Source: Prevotella sp. (GTDB taxonomy: Bacteria; Bacteroidota; Bacteroidia; Bacteroidales; Dysgonomonadaceae). Taken from it: DNA of 64,000 nt. The notes beneath the pieces were generated by a model that saw only the letters and a list, made by a program, of their open reading frames with translations, ran no database searches and was not told the DNA's origin. Position numbers and translations under genes: made by a program. The stretch's first letter is position 1, and every line of letters begins with the position of its first letter. Of the stretch, positions 1-10,500 are shown one piece after another. Location of the stretch: assembly GCA_031271965.1 (NCBI GenBank), contig JAISUS010000008.1:1-64000 (forward strand), in the 5' to 3' direction.

Positions 1-2
1 TA

Positions 3-68
3 TCAAGGCCGGCTGACTTGCTCATCCTGGTCATCCCAAAAAGTATAATCACCACCGATATCCCTCAT
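3..68 (-). CDS. Possible 21-codon leader ORF (doubtful)
   Basis: An ATG at 66-68 opens a reading frame of 21 codons, rich in Asp and Gly, that stops with TGA at 3-5. It lies just after the leader hairpin. Two other ATGs in another frame (32-34 and 23-25) are open to the window edge, reading M-T-R-M-S-K-S-A-G-L-D, and could instead be the true start of the downstream gene. No strong ribosome binding site distinguishes them. No family is recognised. Confidence 0.2.
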   Translation of the reverse strand: MRDIGGDYTFWDDQDEQVSRP

Positions 69-71
69 TAT

Positions 72-108
72 CCCGCTTCCGGGCGGTACCCTCCAGTACC
101 AAAGCGGG
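72..108 (-). other. Leader hairpin at the start of a leftward transcript
   Basis: CCCGCTT (72-78) pairs with AAGCGGG (102-108), and inside it GGTAC (85-89) pairs with GTACC (96-100) around a six-base loop. The stem-loop lies at the very 5' end of the transcript predicted from the promoter at 111-143. It could stabilise the mRNA 5' end, be a regulatory leader, or be the first helix of a non-coding RNA. The rest of the RNA is outside the window, so no class can be assigned. Confidence 0.4.
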
Positions 109-110
109 TG

Positions 111-143
111 CAAAGATAAGTATAAATAATCCGTTAATCCAAA
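111..143 (-). promoter_or_regulatory. Bacteroidota-type promoter firing off the left edge
   Basis: On the minus strand there is a TATCTTTG box (111-118, reads CAAAGATA on plus) preceded by TTTG (140-143) with a 21-bp spacer. This fits the -7/-33 consensus of the Bacteroidota primary sigma factor. The transcript would start near position 104 and run leftward out of the window. The HTCS gene that ends at 216 points the same way, so this would be the start of the next transcription unit. Confidence 0.55.
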
Positions 144-215
144 CTTTTTGACACACTTTTTTCAAAGAAAATACAGCTATAATTACAATATCCTATCAAT
201 AAGACAATTGCATGT

Positions 216-3200
216 TTATTTTTTTTTCTTTTTATGCTTCATCGCAAAAGCTGTAGGAGTCTGCCCAAATTCTTTCTTAAAAGCATTCGTGAAATATGGT
301 TGACTTTCTATACCTATTTGAGTCATAATTTCTCGCATCGTCATATCTTCTTCTATGATAAGACGAGCTGCTTTACGAAGCCTATAGTTCAGAATAAACT
401 CAACAATCGATTTATCTGTCAATGTTTTTATTTTAGTATATAGCTTACTCCGGCTTATAGACAATTCGGTAGCTATATAGTTCACATCCATCTCGGATTG
501 GTCAATGTTCGCCTCAATAATATCTATAAATTTCTTCAAGAATTTATTATCCTGTTCATTTAAAGATAACTCAGTACTGTCTGCAAAATAATTTTTAGCA
601 TAATATTCTTTCAACTGCTGCTGATACTTAAATATATTATTTATCGAAATTCGCAGGAAGTTTAGATCTATAGGTTTTTCAAAGTACATATCTGCTCCCG
701 AGTCCACGCCTTCTATTTTACTCTCTAAACTTGTCTTTGCTGTAAGAAGAATAAACGGAATGTGAGAAGTATTTATGTCATTTTTTATTTCATGGCATAA
801 AGTTACCCCATCTTTCAAAGGCATCATTATATCACTAATAATCAGATCCGGCTCCATATTATTTATTAATTTTGAAGCTGCCAGCCCGTCAGAGGCCTCA
901 ATAATTTCATAATCTGCATATAAAGAATCCGCAATAAGACTACGCAAATCTTCATTATCCTCAACAATCAATACTTTTTTCTTATCGCATAACAATATAG
1001 TTTCGTTAAGTTTTTCATTTACTTCTTCTTTCTCCCTCTTGGTTAAATCTTCTACCTTGATCTCTTCTTTCAAAAAATCGGTTTCTTCGTATAATTTTAT
1101 ATCTAATGGTAGACAGACAACCATATCCGTCCCTTTTCCCCGTTCACTAAAAATCGTAATTGTACCTTTGTGTAATAATACAAGACTTTTTACAAGGGCT
1201 AAGCCAATGCCTGTACCCAAATGAGAGTCGGCATTTACAGTATTTACCTTATAAAACCTTTCAAAGACACTGCTTATAGATTCTTTCGAGATACCTACCC
1301 CTGTATCTCTCACTGCAATCGCAAAAGTCCTTTCGACTGCCTCATCGCTTCGGACAGTATAGCTACTCTCGTATCGGGATTTGAAAGAATTAATATTGGA
1401 ATGAGTTTCTAATGAGATGAAGCTTCCCTCTTTTGAGTATTTGAATGCATTATTAAGCAAATTCATAACTATTTTCTCTACAATTTTCTTATCTACATAA
1501 AGATCTGTAGGTAAGGTTGGGTCACATACTACCTTAAAATCAATATTCCTTTGCTTTGCATAATCAGAAAAATCAGAGGCTATGATCTCAAGAAAACTAT
1601 TCAAATCCAAAAGTTGTATTTCGAGATTCATTTTTCCATTTTCGACCGTTCTAAAATCCATCAATTCGTTTACTAAGCTAAGAAGACGCTGTGTATTACT
1701 ATTGAGAATCCGATAATAATATTCTTTTATACCATCCTCTCTTAAACGGTCGAGAGATGCCATTATCAGAGATAACGGGGTTCGAAAATCATGAGATATA
1801 TTTGTAAAAAAACGCAATTGCGATTGGTGTATTTCTTCTTTCTTATCTTTCTCTATATTATCCAGATATAGTTGCATCTTCAGATTTTTCTTTTCATTAT
1901 AATAACGTATTATAAGAAACAGAACCCCCAGAATCAAAAAGGCATATAAAATATAAGCAGGCCAACTAAACCAAGGCGCTGACTTTCGTATTATTTTAAT
2001 AACTGTTGGTGATTGGCTCCATATTCCATCGTTATTGGAGGCAAGAACCTCAAAATAATATGTACCTGCAGGGACTTTGGAATACATGGCTGTACGATTA
2101 GAGGCATCGACTTCGATCCATCGGTTGTCATAACCTTTCAATCTATATTTGAAATGGTTTTTCTCAGGAAGGAAAAAATTATCAGAGGAAAATTTGAATC
2201 CGAAGTTAGCTTGATTATGACTTAATACAATCCCGTATATAGAATCTTTGGAAGAAAAATTTAATTTCGAAGGTCGATGATCTATGTAAAAATCAGAAAT
2301 TATGACTTTCGGTTTATGCATATTAAGGCTGACTTCCTCCGGATCGATTACGGTAAAACCTTTTGTGCCTCCAAAATATAGTTTCCTACTCATACTTTTC
2401 ATTGAAGCTAAAGGATAATACACCTGTCCCTGTGCACCGTCGCCTTTGTCGTATTCAAAAAAAGTATTATTCAGAATGCTATATCTGAAAAGTCCGTTAT
2501 CGGTACCCATCCATAAATTATCTTCCCCATCATAATTGATACTATAGATAGAAGATACATTATAGTTAAGAATCTTATCAAAAAGGATAAACTTATCGGC
2601 ATTAACATCATATTTAACTAATCCGTTTTTTATCGTTCCTATCCACAAATTACCGGAGTCGTCTAAACAAAAGGTACTGAAATTTAAAAAAACAGAATCC
2701 GGACGCTCTATCTCTTTTATGACATTAGTCTTTGTATCCATCAAATAGAGGCTTTCATTGCTAAGCACCCATAGCTGATTCTCCCGCCCCCTTAATATAT
2801 CGAATATATATTGCTTATGCTCCTTAATTGGGCTATGATGACGAAATTGTTTCGATTTGAAAGAATAAAAAGAAATCTCCACTTTCTTGCGTTGGTATGC
2901 AATCCATAAACCGGAATCGGATTCGAGTACGATTTTCCTGAGGCTGTTATCCAATATTGAATTCGATTCAGCCGCATGTTTAAAGTTATAAAACTGACCG
3001 GATTTTTCATTATAATAATCTAATCCTCCGTTAAATAAAGCAATCCATAAATTCTGGTCTTTATCAACAAGAATTGATTTTATATTGTCAAAAGCCAGAG
3101 AATTCTTAAACTTATTATTTGTGTAATAAAAAAACTCCCCTGTTTTCTTATTTAATCGATTAATACCTCCCCCTTCAGTTCCTATCCAAAGATATCTCTC

Positions 3201-4256
3201 ATCCTCTGCAAATGCACTTACCGGAGTATGGCTAAGTTTATTCTCTTGAGGTATGTAAGTTTCGAAAGGCTTTTTTTCATCAAGATTCACATAAGCTATA
3301 GCCCCTGAATATGTTCCAATCCAAATATTTTTTTGATTGTCTTCATTTATAGTCCAAACAGAATTATTAGGCAAGCTGAATGGGTCTGATTTAGAGTGTA
3401 CATAATGATGATACTTTCTCGAATCAGCATCTATTACATACAATCCCTTTATTGTTCCAATCCATACGTGCCCTCTTTTGTCGATATGCAATACTCTTGT
3501 TTCACTATCTTTAAAAAAATCGAAGTGATCTTCAATTGTAAATGTTGATAAATCAATTTTATATAATCCATATTTATGGGTGAGCACCCATAGTTTTCCT
3601 TTATATGCTTTAGCTGCAACAAGCCGGCCATCTTTATCCGGCATATTAAAGCACGAGGAAAATTCGTTCTTTACATAGTTGTATCGAAATACACGATAGT
3701 AATTTGAAAATGTATATAAATCATTGTTACTTGTACAAAAAACGGGACCAATAAAAGAAACTTTCCGTCCATCATATAAAGGAGTTATCAATATACTGTC
3801 TCTCATATTGAAAGGGCTCCAATTTTTGTTTATCATACTCCAGGTCTTGTCCTTTCTAATCCATACATTTTCTTTATTGTCTATCTTGACAAGTTCCACT
3901 TCACCAGACATTTTCTCAAAGGTATCCAGTGTCTTATCGTAGCTATATACTCCATTATTGGTACTTACCAGGAAATAACCGGAAGGAGTAATAGTCAACT
4001 CTTTAAATATCCATTCCACTGATTTATCCAAATTAGTAAAGTAGGTATAATATCTTTTGTATTGATACCCATCGAATCTGTACAAATCATGATCCATCAG
4101 TATCCAGACAAAGCCATCCATATCTTGACGTATCTGCTTTACTCCGTCAAAATAGAACCCTCCCTCAGGAGACAATGTCCTGAATCTGTAACCATCTTGA
4201 GACTGGGCATTAAAAACCTGTAGTATAAATAAGAATACTAAAGCTATTTTTTTCAT
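216..4256 (-). CDS. Hybrid two-component system regulator (HTCS) of a polysaccharide utilisation locus
   Basis: A 1346-residue one-protein signalling system. It has a signal peptide (about 1-19), a periplasmic ligand-sensing beta-propeller of Reg_prop repeats (recurring N/D-LWIGT-type motifs, about 20-680), a Y_Y_Y domain (about 690-755), one membrane helix (about 775-795), then cytoplasmic HisKA with phospho-acceptor His822 in S-H-D-F-R-T-P, a HATPase domain with D-T-G-V-G-I and G-T-G-I-G-L boxes, a receiver domain with Asp1142 in I-I-S-D-I-M-M-P, and an AraC-type DNA-binding domain (about 1245-1340). Members of this family bind an oligosaccharide in the periplasm and activate a neighbouring SusCD operon. 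It lies 145 bp downstream of the lipoprotein gene, beyond a terminator, so it is probably transcribed separately. The likely target is the susC promoter near 10907-10970; the ligand cannot be read from the sequence. Confidence 0.95.
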   Translation of the reverse strand: MKKIALVFLFILQVFNAQSQDGYRFRTLSPEGGFYFDGVKQIRQDMDGFVWILMDHDLYRFDGYQYKRYYTYFTNLDKSVEWIFKELTITPSGYFLVSTNNGVYSYDKTLDTFEKMSGEVELVKIDNKENVWIRKDKTWSMINKNWSPFNMRDSILITPLYDGRKVSFIGPVFCTSNNDLYTFSNYYRVFRYNYVKNEFSSCFNMPDKDGRLVAAKAYKGKLWVLTHKYGLYKIDLSTFTIEDHFDFFKDSETRVLHIDKRGHVWIGTIKGLYVIDADSRKYHHYVHSKSDPFSLPNNSVWTINEDNQKNIWIGTYSGAIAYVNLDEKKPFETYIPQENKLSHTPVSAFAEDERYLWIGTEGGGINRLNKKTGEFFYYTNNKFKNSLAFDNIKSILVDKDQNLWIALFNGGLDYYNEKSGQFYNFKHAAESNSILDNSLRKIVLESDSGLWIAYQRKKVEISFYSFKSKQFRHHSPIKEHKQYIFDILRGRENQLWVLSNESLYLMDTKTNVIKEIERPDSVFLNFSTFCLDDSGNLWIGTIKNGLVKYDVNADKFILFDKILNYNVSSIYSINYDGEDNLWMGTDNGLFRYSILNNTFFEYDKGDGAQGQVYYPLASMKSMSRKLYFGGTKGFTVIDPEEVSLNMHKPKVIISDFYIDHRPSKLNFSSKDSIYGIVLSHNQANFGFKFSSDNFFLPEKNHFKYRLKGYDNRWIEVDASNRTAMYSKVPAGTYYFEVLASNNDGIWSQSPTVIKIIRKSAPWFSWPAYILYAFLILGVLFLIIRYYNEKKNLKMQLYLDNIEKDKKEEIHQSQLRFFTNISHDFRTPLSLIMASLDRLREDGIKEYYYRILNSNTQRLLSLVNELMDFRTVENGKMNLEIQLLDLNSFLEIIASDFSDYAKQRNIDFKVVCDPTLPTDLYVDKKIVEKIVMNLLNNAFKYSKEGSFISLETHSNINSFKSRYESSYTVRSDEAVERTFAIAVRDTGVGISKESISSVFERFYKVNTVNADSHLGTGIGLALVKSLVLLHKGTITIFSERGKGTDMVVCLPLDIKLYEETDFLKEEIKVEDLTKREKEEVNEKLNETILLCDKKKVLIVEDNEDLRSLIADSLYADYEIIEASDGLAASKLINNMEPDLIISDIMMPLKDGVTLCHEIKNDINTSHIPFILLTAKTSLESKIEGVDSGADMYFEKPIDLNFLRISINNIFKYQQQLKEYYAKNYFADSTELSLNEQDNKFLKKFIDIIEANIDQSEMDVNYIATELSISRSKLYTKIKTLTDKSIVEFILNYRLRKAARLIIEEDMTMREIMTQIGIESQPYFTNAFKKEFGQTPTAFAMKHKKKKK

Positions 4257-4311
4257 ATAAATTTAGTTCAAACAGTAATCTGGCGAGCAGATACAACTTA
4301 AATAACAAGTT

Positions 4312-4344
4312 ATAAAAGGAGGAGTTCATAAAAAACTCCTCCTT
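4312..4344 (-). terminator. Rho-independent terminator after the SusCD operon
   Basis: AAGGAGGAGTT (4316-4326) and AACTCCTCCTT (4334-4344) form a perfect 11-bp stem with a seven-base loop. On the minus strand it is followed by a TTTTATAA tail. It ends the susC-susD-lipoprotein transcript before the HTCS gene. Confidence 0.8.
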
Positions 4345-4401
4345 CCTCCCTTTTGAAATTAATGCTTATAGAACCCTCCCGGGCTTAAAACAATGAATTA
4401 T

Positions 4402-5562
4402 TTACCTATTATAAATATAGATTTGTAAATCTCCGACGGAAACATTGCCATCGTCTTCATAATCCCAATCTGTTTTGCCATCTTTTAAATGTCCTTTTAT
4501 AAGATTCATTCTGAGATATCTCAATTCCATTGGAGTTGCAACTTGGAATAGCTGATACTTATCTACCTGCTTCGCTTCTGTCACAAATTCACCTAAATCA
4601 GTCCACACATCAGATTCCGATTTTTTCCCTTGTAACTTAAACGAATGTAACTGCAAGTGAGCATAATTAAGGCTCCTATGCCTATATCCCAACTGTCCGA
4701 ATTTGATAACATCTCCTAAATCGATATCCAACCAACATGCAGGGCTATATATTGGGCGCTTCAAAATTTCTGGCGCCCAGAAAGTAGAATTCTTATCATC
4801 AAGAAGAGCCGCAAATGAACCTTCTTTTATCCCCAAATTTGAAGAAAGAACCCACTTATCCGATGCAGGGTATTGCAAATATAAAGGAGCCTCAGCCATA
4901 ATGGTCACTACAGCCTCAACACTTTGTTTAGCCCGATCATTAGATGTTATAATAACCTTCGTAGATTGACCTGCTTCACCTATAGCGGTAACAACTCCGT
5001 TATGATCGACCGTTACAATAGATTCATCCATCGATTTATAAGATACAGTTTTATCTGTAGCATTAGTCGGATTTATTGTTACATATTGAGCTAAGTTAAA
5101 AGTTTTCTTCATTTCTATTTCAGGGAACTGTCCCGCCGACTGAAGGGTTATACTAGTCACTAGTTTTATATGACTGTAAACTCTTACCGGATATTTTACA
5201 AAAATACTAGGATCGTTGTCCAAAGTCAGCAATATAGTATCGACACCTAAAGGTGACGGTATATCTCCTTCTGCCGGTGTTTTCACCAAAGGTGTAATCA
5301 ATCCGTCCGGAGTAATCTCAATTGCACCTGATTTTGTACCCGTAAGAGTATAAGTTACTTTGGAAGTTTTGTTCTTTGGCATAATAAATACTTCCAGTTG
5401 AAGAGTGTTATTATCTTCAATACTTATATATTTTTTATCACTGTCAGAATCGACTCCTATCACCGAAATATTACCGTTTCTCACATCATCGTCATCATCG
5501 CATCCTGAAAATACGAATCCTAATGAGAAAACACTTAATAATAAATATATATATCTTTTCAT
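4402..5562 (-). CDS. Surface glycan-binding lipoprotein with Ig-like (BIG2-type) and discoidin-like domains
   Basis: The third gene of the SusCD operon (386 residues), 14 bp after susD. The signal peptide ends in a lipobox with Cys21, followed by five Asp residues, matching the acidic export signal that sends Bacteroidota lipoproteins to the cell surface. The middle (about 130-225) looks like a bacterial Ig-like group 2 domain (T-S-I-T-L ... V-D-H-N-G-V-V-T-A-I-G-E-A-G). The C-terminal part (about 230-380) resembles an F5/8 type C carbohydrate-binding fold, with W-x-L-D-I-D-L-G-D and K-F-G-Q-L-G-Y-R motifs. By position it is the SusE/F-like surface glycan-binding protein. It has no catalytic signature, and its ligand is unknown. 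Confidence 0.8.
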   Translation of the reverse strand: MKRYIYLLLSVFSLGFVFSGCDDDDDVRNGNISVIGVDSDSDKKYISIEDNNTLQLEVFIMPKNKTSKVTYTLTGTKSGAIEITPDGLITPLVKTPAEGDIPSPLGVDTILLTLDNDPSIFVKYPVRVYSHIKLVTSITLQSAGQFPEIEMKKTFNLAQYVTINPTNATDKTVSYKSMDESIVTVDHNGVVTAIGEAGQSTKVIITSNDRAKQSVEAVVTIMAEAPLYLQYPASDKWVLSSNLGIKEGSFAALLDDKNSTFWAPEILKRPIYSPACWLDIDLGDVIKFGQLGYRHRSLNYAHLQLHSFKLQGKKSESDVWTDLGEFVTEAKQVDKYQLFQVATPMELRYLRMNLIKGHLKDGKTDWDYEDDGNVSVGDLQIYIYNR

Positions 5563-5576
5563 TGTTTTTGTTTTTA

Positions 5577-7577
5577 TTATCTACTAATATCTTTCCAGCC
5601 CGGATTTTGAACAAGATTTGAATTAAGCTGCAATTCCTTTAACGGTATTGGGAAATAATACCGACGGTCATCCCAAGGTAATACGCCGTCAATTACTCTA
5701 GGTGCTTGTGCCCATGGTATTATAAATCCTTTTGAGTCCACGAATACGTTATTATTTTTCTGGTATTTAGGTGCAGCCGTTTCTTTAATGCCTGTTTGTG
5801 GGTTAACCTTATCCACACGTCCGTCATAAAGAGCTTCTTTTTCTGGAGTCATTTTCATTCCTCTCAATTGAACAGTAAATAACTTCCCGGCTTTCCAACG
5901 CATTAAATCCTCATATCTTTTTCCTTCCATCATCATTTCTACTCGGCGTTCGCGTCTGATTTCTCGGATTACAGGAGCCACCGAATAATCTAACTTTTCT
6001 GCATAAATAGCATCCAGACGAGGATCACTAGGAATATTCCCCAATGTAAGTTTAGCATTCGGATATTTTGTAAAATTAAAACCGGCTCTTTCTCTTAGGG
6101 CATTTACGGTTTTGTCTAAGTCGTCATTTGTTATCGTCCCCAATTCAGCTTTAGCTTCCGCATATATTAACAATAACTCTCCATAGCGGAATATATGAGC
6201 TGTTTGTTTTCCTTTCGGATTTAAATCCCACACAGTCTTATCAGGCATCCAATGTTTGATAAAACGATAACCCGTAACTGTTGAGTTATACATTTTAGTC
6301 GGAGATCCGCCTCCAGTTGCCTGAGTTATCATCGGATAAATAATACCAACCTCATCTATTCCGTATTTACCACCTGCATTATAATCAAACACAGAAGCAT
6401 ATTCGCCCGGCTTGTTAACCGTTTGTCTCAAACGTGGATCACGGTTATCCAATTCTTCCCACAGACCATCATAGCCTTTAAACAGAGGATTTTGAACATA
6501 ACTTCCACTCGTGCCCCCTATGTAAATAGGTCTTCCGTCTTCACACAGATATTCTTCCAACATAGCAAGGGTTCCTCCACACGAATAACGAGTGTGATTA
6601 TTAAAACCCCAATAACGGGCAACATTTGTACCAACAGTAGCTCCATCATATACACGGGCAAGTATAGTTTCTTTATTTCCGTGTTTACTCGGATGATCTG
6701 TTTGTACAAAGAATTGCCAATACGAATCATTCACACTTGGATCTTTGAATAATGTATAACGGTTTTTATCGATTATACGTTTTGCTGCAATGGCACTTTG
6801 TTCTAAAAAATAAGATGCTGTAGATTGTAACTTCAACTCAGTATGATATTTACGAAATGTACCTTCGAACAAACAAAATTTAGCTTTCAGAAACAAAGCC
6901 TGATCCTGATTTATCCGACCTGCTGGCTCCGTATTGTCTTGAATATTCTCTACTGCAAAATTCAAGCATGTCATAATACTGTCAACTAATTCCACTCGTG
7001 GTGTTCTGGCAGAATACAGTTCTGGCGAATCTAAGCTTAATTCTTTAGAAATCCAAGGCACTTCTCCTAAAGCAAGCAGCTTAATATAGTAGTCCCATGC
7101 TTTGAAGAAGTAGGCTTCAGCCGCCCATTTCTTGAGATTATCAGGATTGGAGGTAGCCACATCTTTATAATGATTTAGAAAATAATTCACTTTTCTCAGT
7201 TTTTTCCATTCCCACGGTGCATCGTAATATGTAGGTGCAGTATTGGGTGTTTCATAAGTACCCTGCAACTTTCCGTCCGGGGCAGTTCCTGCATAAACAG
7301 CATTATCACTAAAAATATCTGAATATACAATTGGACTTCCACCTCCAGCCAAATTTAAAAAGGTCTTTTCAGCATTACTTACATTAGTTTCCCCTCTACC
7401 GTGTCCGATGACATAATATTGGTAGAGTCCATCCAGATATAAAGGCAGGTCGGACTCTTTGGTAAAGAATGTTCCGTCAGCCATCGAATCAATTGGATCT
7501 TGCTGCATAAAGTCATCATTACAGGCTGTAAAAGAAAAAATTAGCGCAAAAGCCATTATTATATAATATTTTTTCAT
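5577..7577 (-). CDS. SusD/RagB family outer-membrane lipoprotein
   Basis: A 666-residue lipoprotein with its lipobox at Cys19 (F-T-A-C-N-D-D). It forms the surface lid of a SusCD importer and binds the glycan before uptake. Family signs are an N-terminal TPR-like helical region (F-L-N-H-Y-K-D ... W-A-A-E-A-Y-F-F-K-A-W-D-Y-Y), the conserved L-L-I-Y-A-E-A-K-A-E near 460, the R-R-E-R-R-V-E-M-M-M-E-G-K-R-Y-E-D-L-M-R-W block near 540, and a C-terminal Y-Y-F-P-I-P ... N-P-G-W. It lies 13 bp downstream of susC on the same strand, as is usual. It is somewhat longer than many SusD proteins because of extended loops. The substrate cannot be predicted from sequence alone. Confidence 0.95.
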   Translation of the reverse strand: MKKYYIIMAFALIFSFTACNDDFMQQDPIDSMADGTFFTKESDLPLYLDGLYQYYVIGHGRGETNVSNAEKTFLNLAGGGSPIVYSDIFSDNAVYAGTAPDGKLQGTYETPNTAPTYYDAPWEWKKLRKVNYFLNHYKDVATSNPDNLKKWAAEAYFFKAWDYYIKLLALGEVPWISKELSLDSPELYSARTPRVELVDSIMTCLNFAVENIQDNTEPAGRINQDQALFLKAKFCLFEGTFRKYHTELKLQSTASYFLEQSAIAAKRIIDKNRYTLFKDPSVNDSYWQFFVQTDHPSKHGNKETILARVYDGATVGTNVARYWGFNNHTRYSCGGTLAMLEEYLCEDGRPIYIGGTSGSYVQNPLFKGYDGLWEELDNRDPRLRQTVNKPGEYASVFDYNAGGKYGIDEVGIIYPMITQATGGGSPTKMYNSTVTGYRFIKHWMPDKTVWDLNPKGKQTAHIFRYGELLLIYAEAKAELGTITNDDLDKTVNALRERAGFNFTKYPNAKLTLGNIPSDPRLDAIYAEKLDYSVAPVIREIRRERRVEMMMEGKRYEDLMRWKAGKLFTVQLRGMKMTPEKEALYDGRVDKVNPQTGIKETAAPKYQKNNNVFVDSKGFIIPWAQAPRVIDGVLPWDDRRYYFPIPLKELQLNSNLVQNPGWKDISR

Positions 7578-7590
7578 CTCAATTATTATT

Positions 7591-10500
7591 TTAAAATCCT
7601 ACTTGAATTCCTAAAGCAACAGTACGTTTCGCCGGATAAGCATCTCTGACATATTCCAGATCCAAATACTTAGGTATATCGGTTATAGCAAACAGATTGT
7701 ACCCTGAGATATGCACCCTTACTTTGCTCAACTTTATCTTATTTATTATAGATTTAGGCAATGTATATCCGAGCACAACCTGACGCAATGATAAATAAGA
7801 TGCATCCAGCAGATATCCACTCTGTGTCCTGCCGGCTATTTCGGCTCCATACATTGGATATTTTGTATTAGTGTTGTCTGGCTTCCATGAGTTATTATAG
7901 TATTCCCATGAACCTGCCCCTTTACCCCAATATGTAGCAGTATTTTCTATCCAGTAATCCCTTTTTCCTACTCCTTGGAATAATAAATCCAAATCGAACC
8001 CGTTGTATTGAGCACCTATATTTACAGAATAACGATAACGTGGAGTGCTATTTCCGATAATCCGACGATCGCCTGGATTATATACAGTATTCTCTCCGCT
8101 GGTAATAATCCCATCTCCATTTAAATCATGATACCACAAATATCCGGGATATACAACTTCATTGTTGAATACAGCACCATGATATATCGGATTACCTTTA
8201 GCATCAAGGACCAGGTTTCCATTGCTGTCTAATTCAAAATCTTCTTTCTGAAGAATACCGCCGGTTTCATATCCCCATATTTCACCCACATTCATACCAG
8301 CATATGTATTGCCGTCTCCTATTGTTTTTTTCTCATTAGAAGGGTCTTTTGTTATTTTAGCTTTATAGTCTGAAATAGACAATCCTACATTATAACTGAG
8401 TCCACATGCAAGTTTATCTCTCCACTTCACTTGTAGCTCCCAACCACGATTTCTTAAGACTCCTCCATTTTCAAACGGAGGATCACCCCCCAGTATAGCA
8501 GGGTATTCTTTTCCACCTGGCAGCAAGATATCAGACGTTTTTCTCTCATAAATATCTATCGTAGCATCTAATCTATTTCGTAAAAAGATTAAATCAACAC
8601 CAAAATTTGTACTTGTCGCTTTTTCCCACGTTAAGAACGGATTCGCTATACTTGGCGGCATTATGCCAACGCCGAAACGTTCCCCATCAAAATAAAAATT
8701 GGCATTTTCTCGACCAAACATAGACTGATATGGATATTCGCCGCTAGGTTGACTACCAAGTTCACCCCAAGAACCTCTAATTTTCATATTGTCAAGCCAT
8801 TCCCTTGTACTATTCATGAAATTTTCTTCGGATATTCTCCATCCAAATGAGAATGTAGGATATGTTTGAAAACGATTCGATTTAGGGAATTTGGAGCTAC
8901 CATCATAGCGTAAGTCAAATTCAAATAAATAACGACTTTTATAATCGTACATAGCACGGCCGAATACAGCACGCGCTGTTGTCGTATAGTTGCTCACCGA
9001 TGATGTGTTCTTTGTTGCGTCTTCAACCAGTCCTGGATTTAAGATAAAAGGATCCAGCATATTTACTAATCCCAAATAACTCTGCGAGTAACTGTTTTTT
9101 TCCTGATTAATTCCTAAAAGAGCTGACACATTATGGGCTTCAGCAAAAGTTTTTGTGTAATTAGCATATATATTTATTGCATACCGATCAGTATTTGATT
9201 TGCTTATATTCCCACTATTCTCTGTAGCCCATCTGTACTCCAGTTCTTCCCAAGAAGCATTTACACGTCCTTGCCGAGGCGAAGTCGCATCCCTTTTGTA
9301 GGTAATAGGTGTTAACGAGAAGTCTGCTTTCAATATTAATTCTTTCGGTATAATCGTAAATTCAGGAGATATTGAAAATATAGATGTTCTTCTAGATGAT
9401 TTAGTCATCCCCCCCGAATACAGAAAACTAGCTTGATTCTCAGTCGGAGTATTAGGAACCGGGTCATCTGCCGCTGTTAGCAAAGGTTGGTAAATATTAA
9501 GCTCGGGATAGTATTTCCCAACCGACCCCCATAAGTCTCCATCGCTTCTTTTAGTTGGAGCATCATAATCGAATACATTGTGAGAAACCTTAGCAGAAAT
9601 CTTAAGTCGTTCGGTAACTTTTGCCGTCAGATTCATCATCATGTTGTAACGAGTCAACTCATCGGAATTTATTTTATACATACCTTCTTGAGTTTGCACT
9701 CCCAAGGAGATATTGTAAGCAATCCGATCTCCTCCTCCACTTATACTGAAATTATGTTTCTGTGTAGGTGTCCAATTTTTAACAAGTTCTTTGTAAGGAT
9801 TTGTATTACCTGCCCATTCTATTGTTCCGCCTATCACATCACCTTTCATATACCATGGCTTATTATTAACAGGGTCATTTATGTAGGCAAGCATATGTTC
9901 TAGTTTTGTCTTATCTTCTTCTGAATACTGAGTCCCTACTGTCCAAAGAGTTTTATCCAAACCAGCCTTATAAATAGTATATGAATTCAAAATATCAGGT
10001 GTTCCTACAGGCTTATCCCAGGAAACATCATATGAATAGTTTATTTTGGCTTTTTGGTTAAATGTTCCAGATTTAGTCTGTACTAGAATAACACCAAAGG
10101 TTGCTCTGGTTCCATAAATAGCAGCAGCCGAAGCATCTTTCAATACTGATATATTGTCAATATCAGCAGGATTTATCTGGTTCAAATCTTCATTACTAAT
10201 TTCAATTCCATCTAACAAAATCAGAGGTTTACCAGATACAACATCGAACTTACTTGCATCAGTAGAAGCTCCTGTTTTATCTTTTCGCGAACGGATTGTA
10301 GTAGCTCCACGAACATTCAAATCCGGGACTTTATTGGGATCTCCTCCTTCAATGTTTATATTCAATCCAGGAGATGCACCGATCAAGGCTTGTCCAATAT
10401 TGGATACAGGCCGATTCTCAAATGTTTTAGAATCGATATTGGATACAGCAGCAGTCAGATTCACTTTTTTCTGAGTTTGAAAGCCAATTACTACAACTTC

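Noticed and set aside
216..4256. Several plus-strand open frames of 60-72 codons inside the HTCS gene
   Set aside because: Short shadows without initiation signals in a gene whose domains are continuous.
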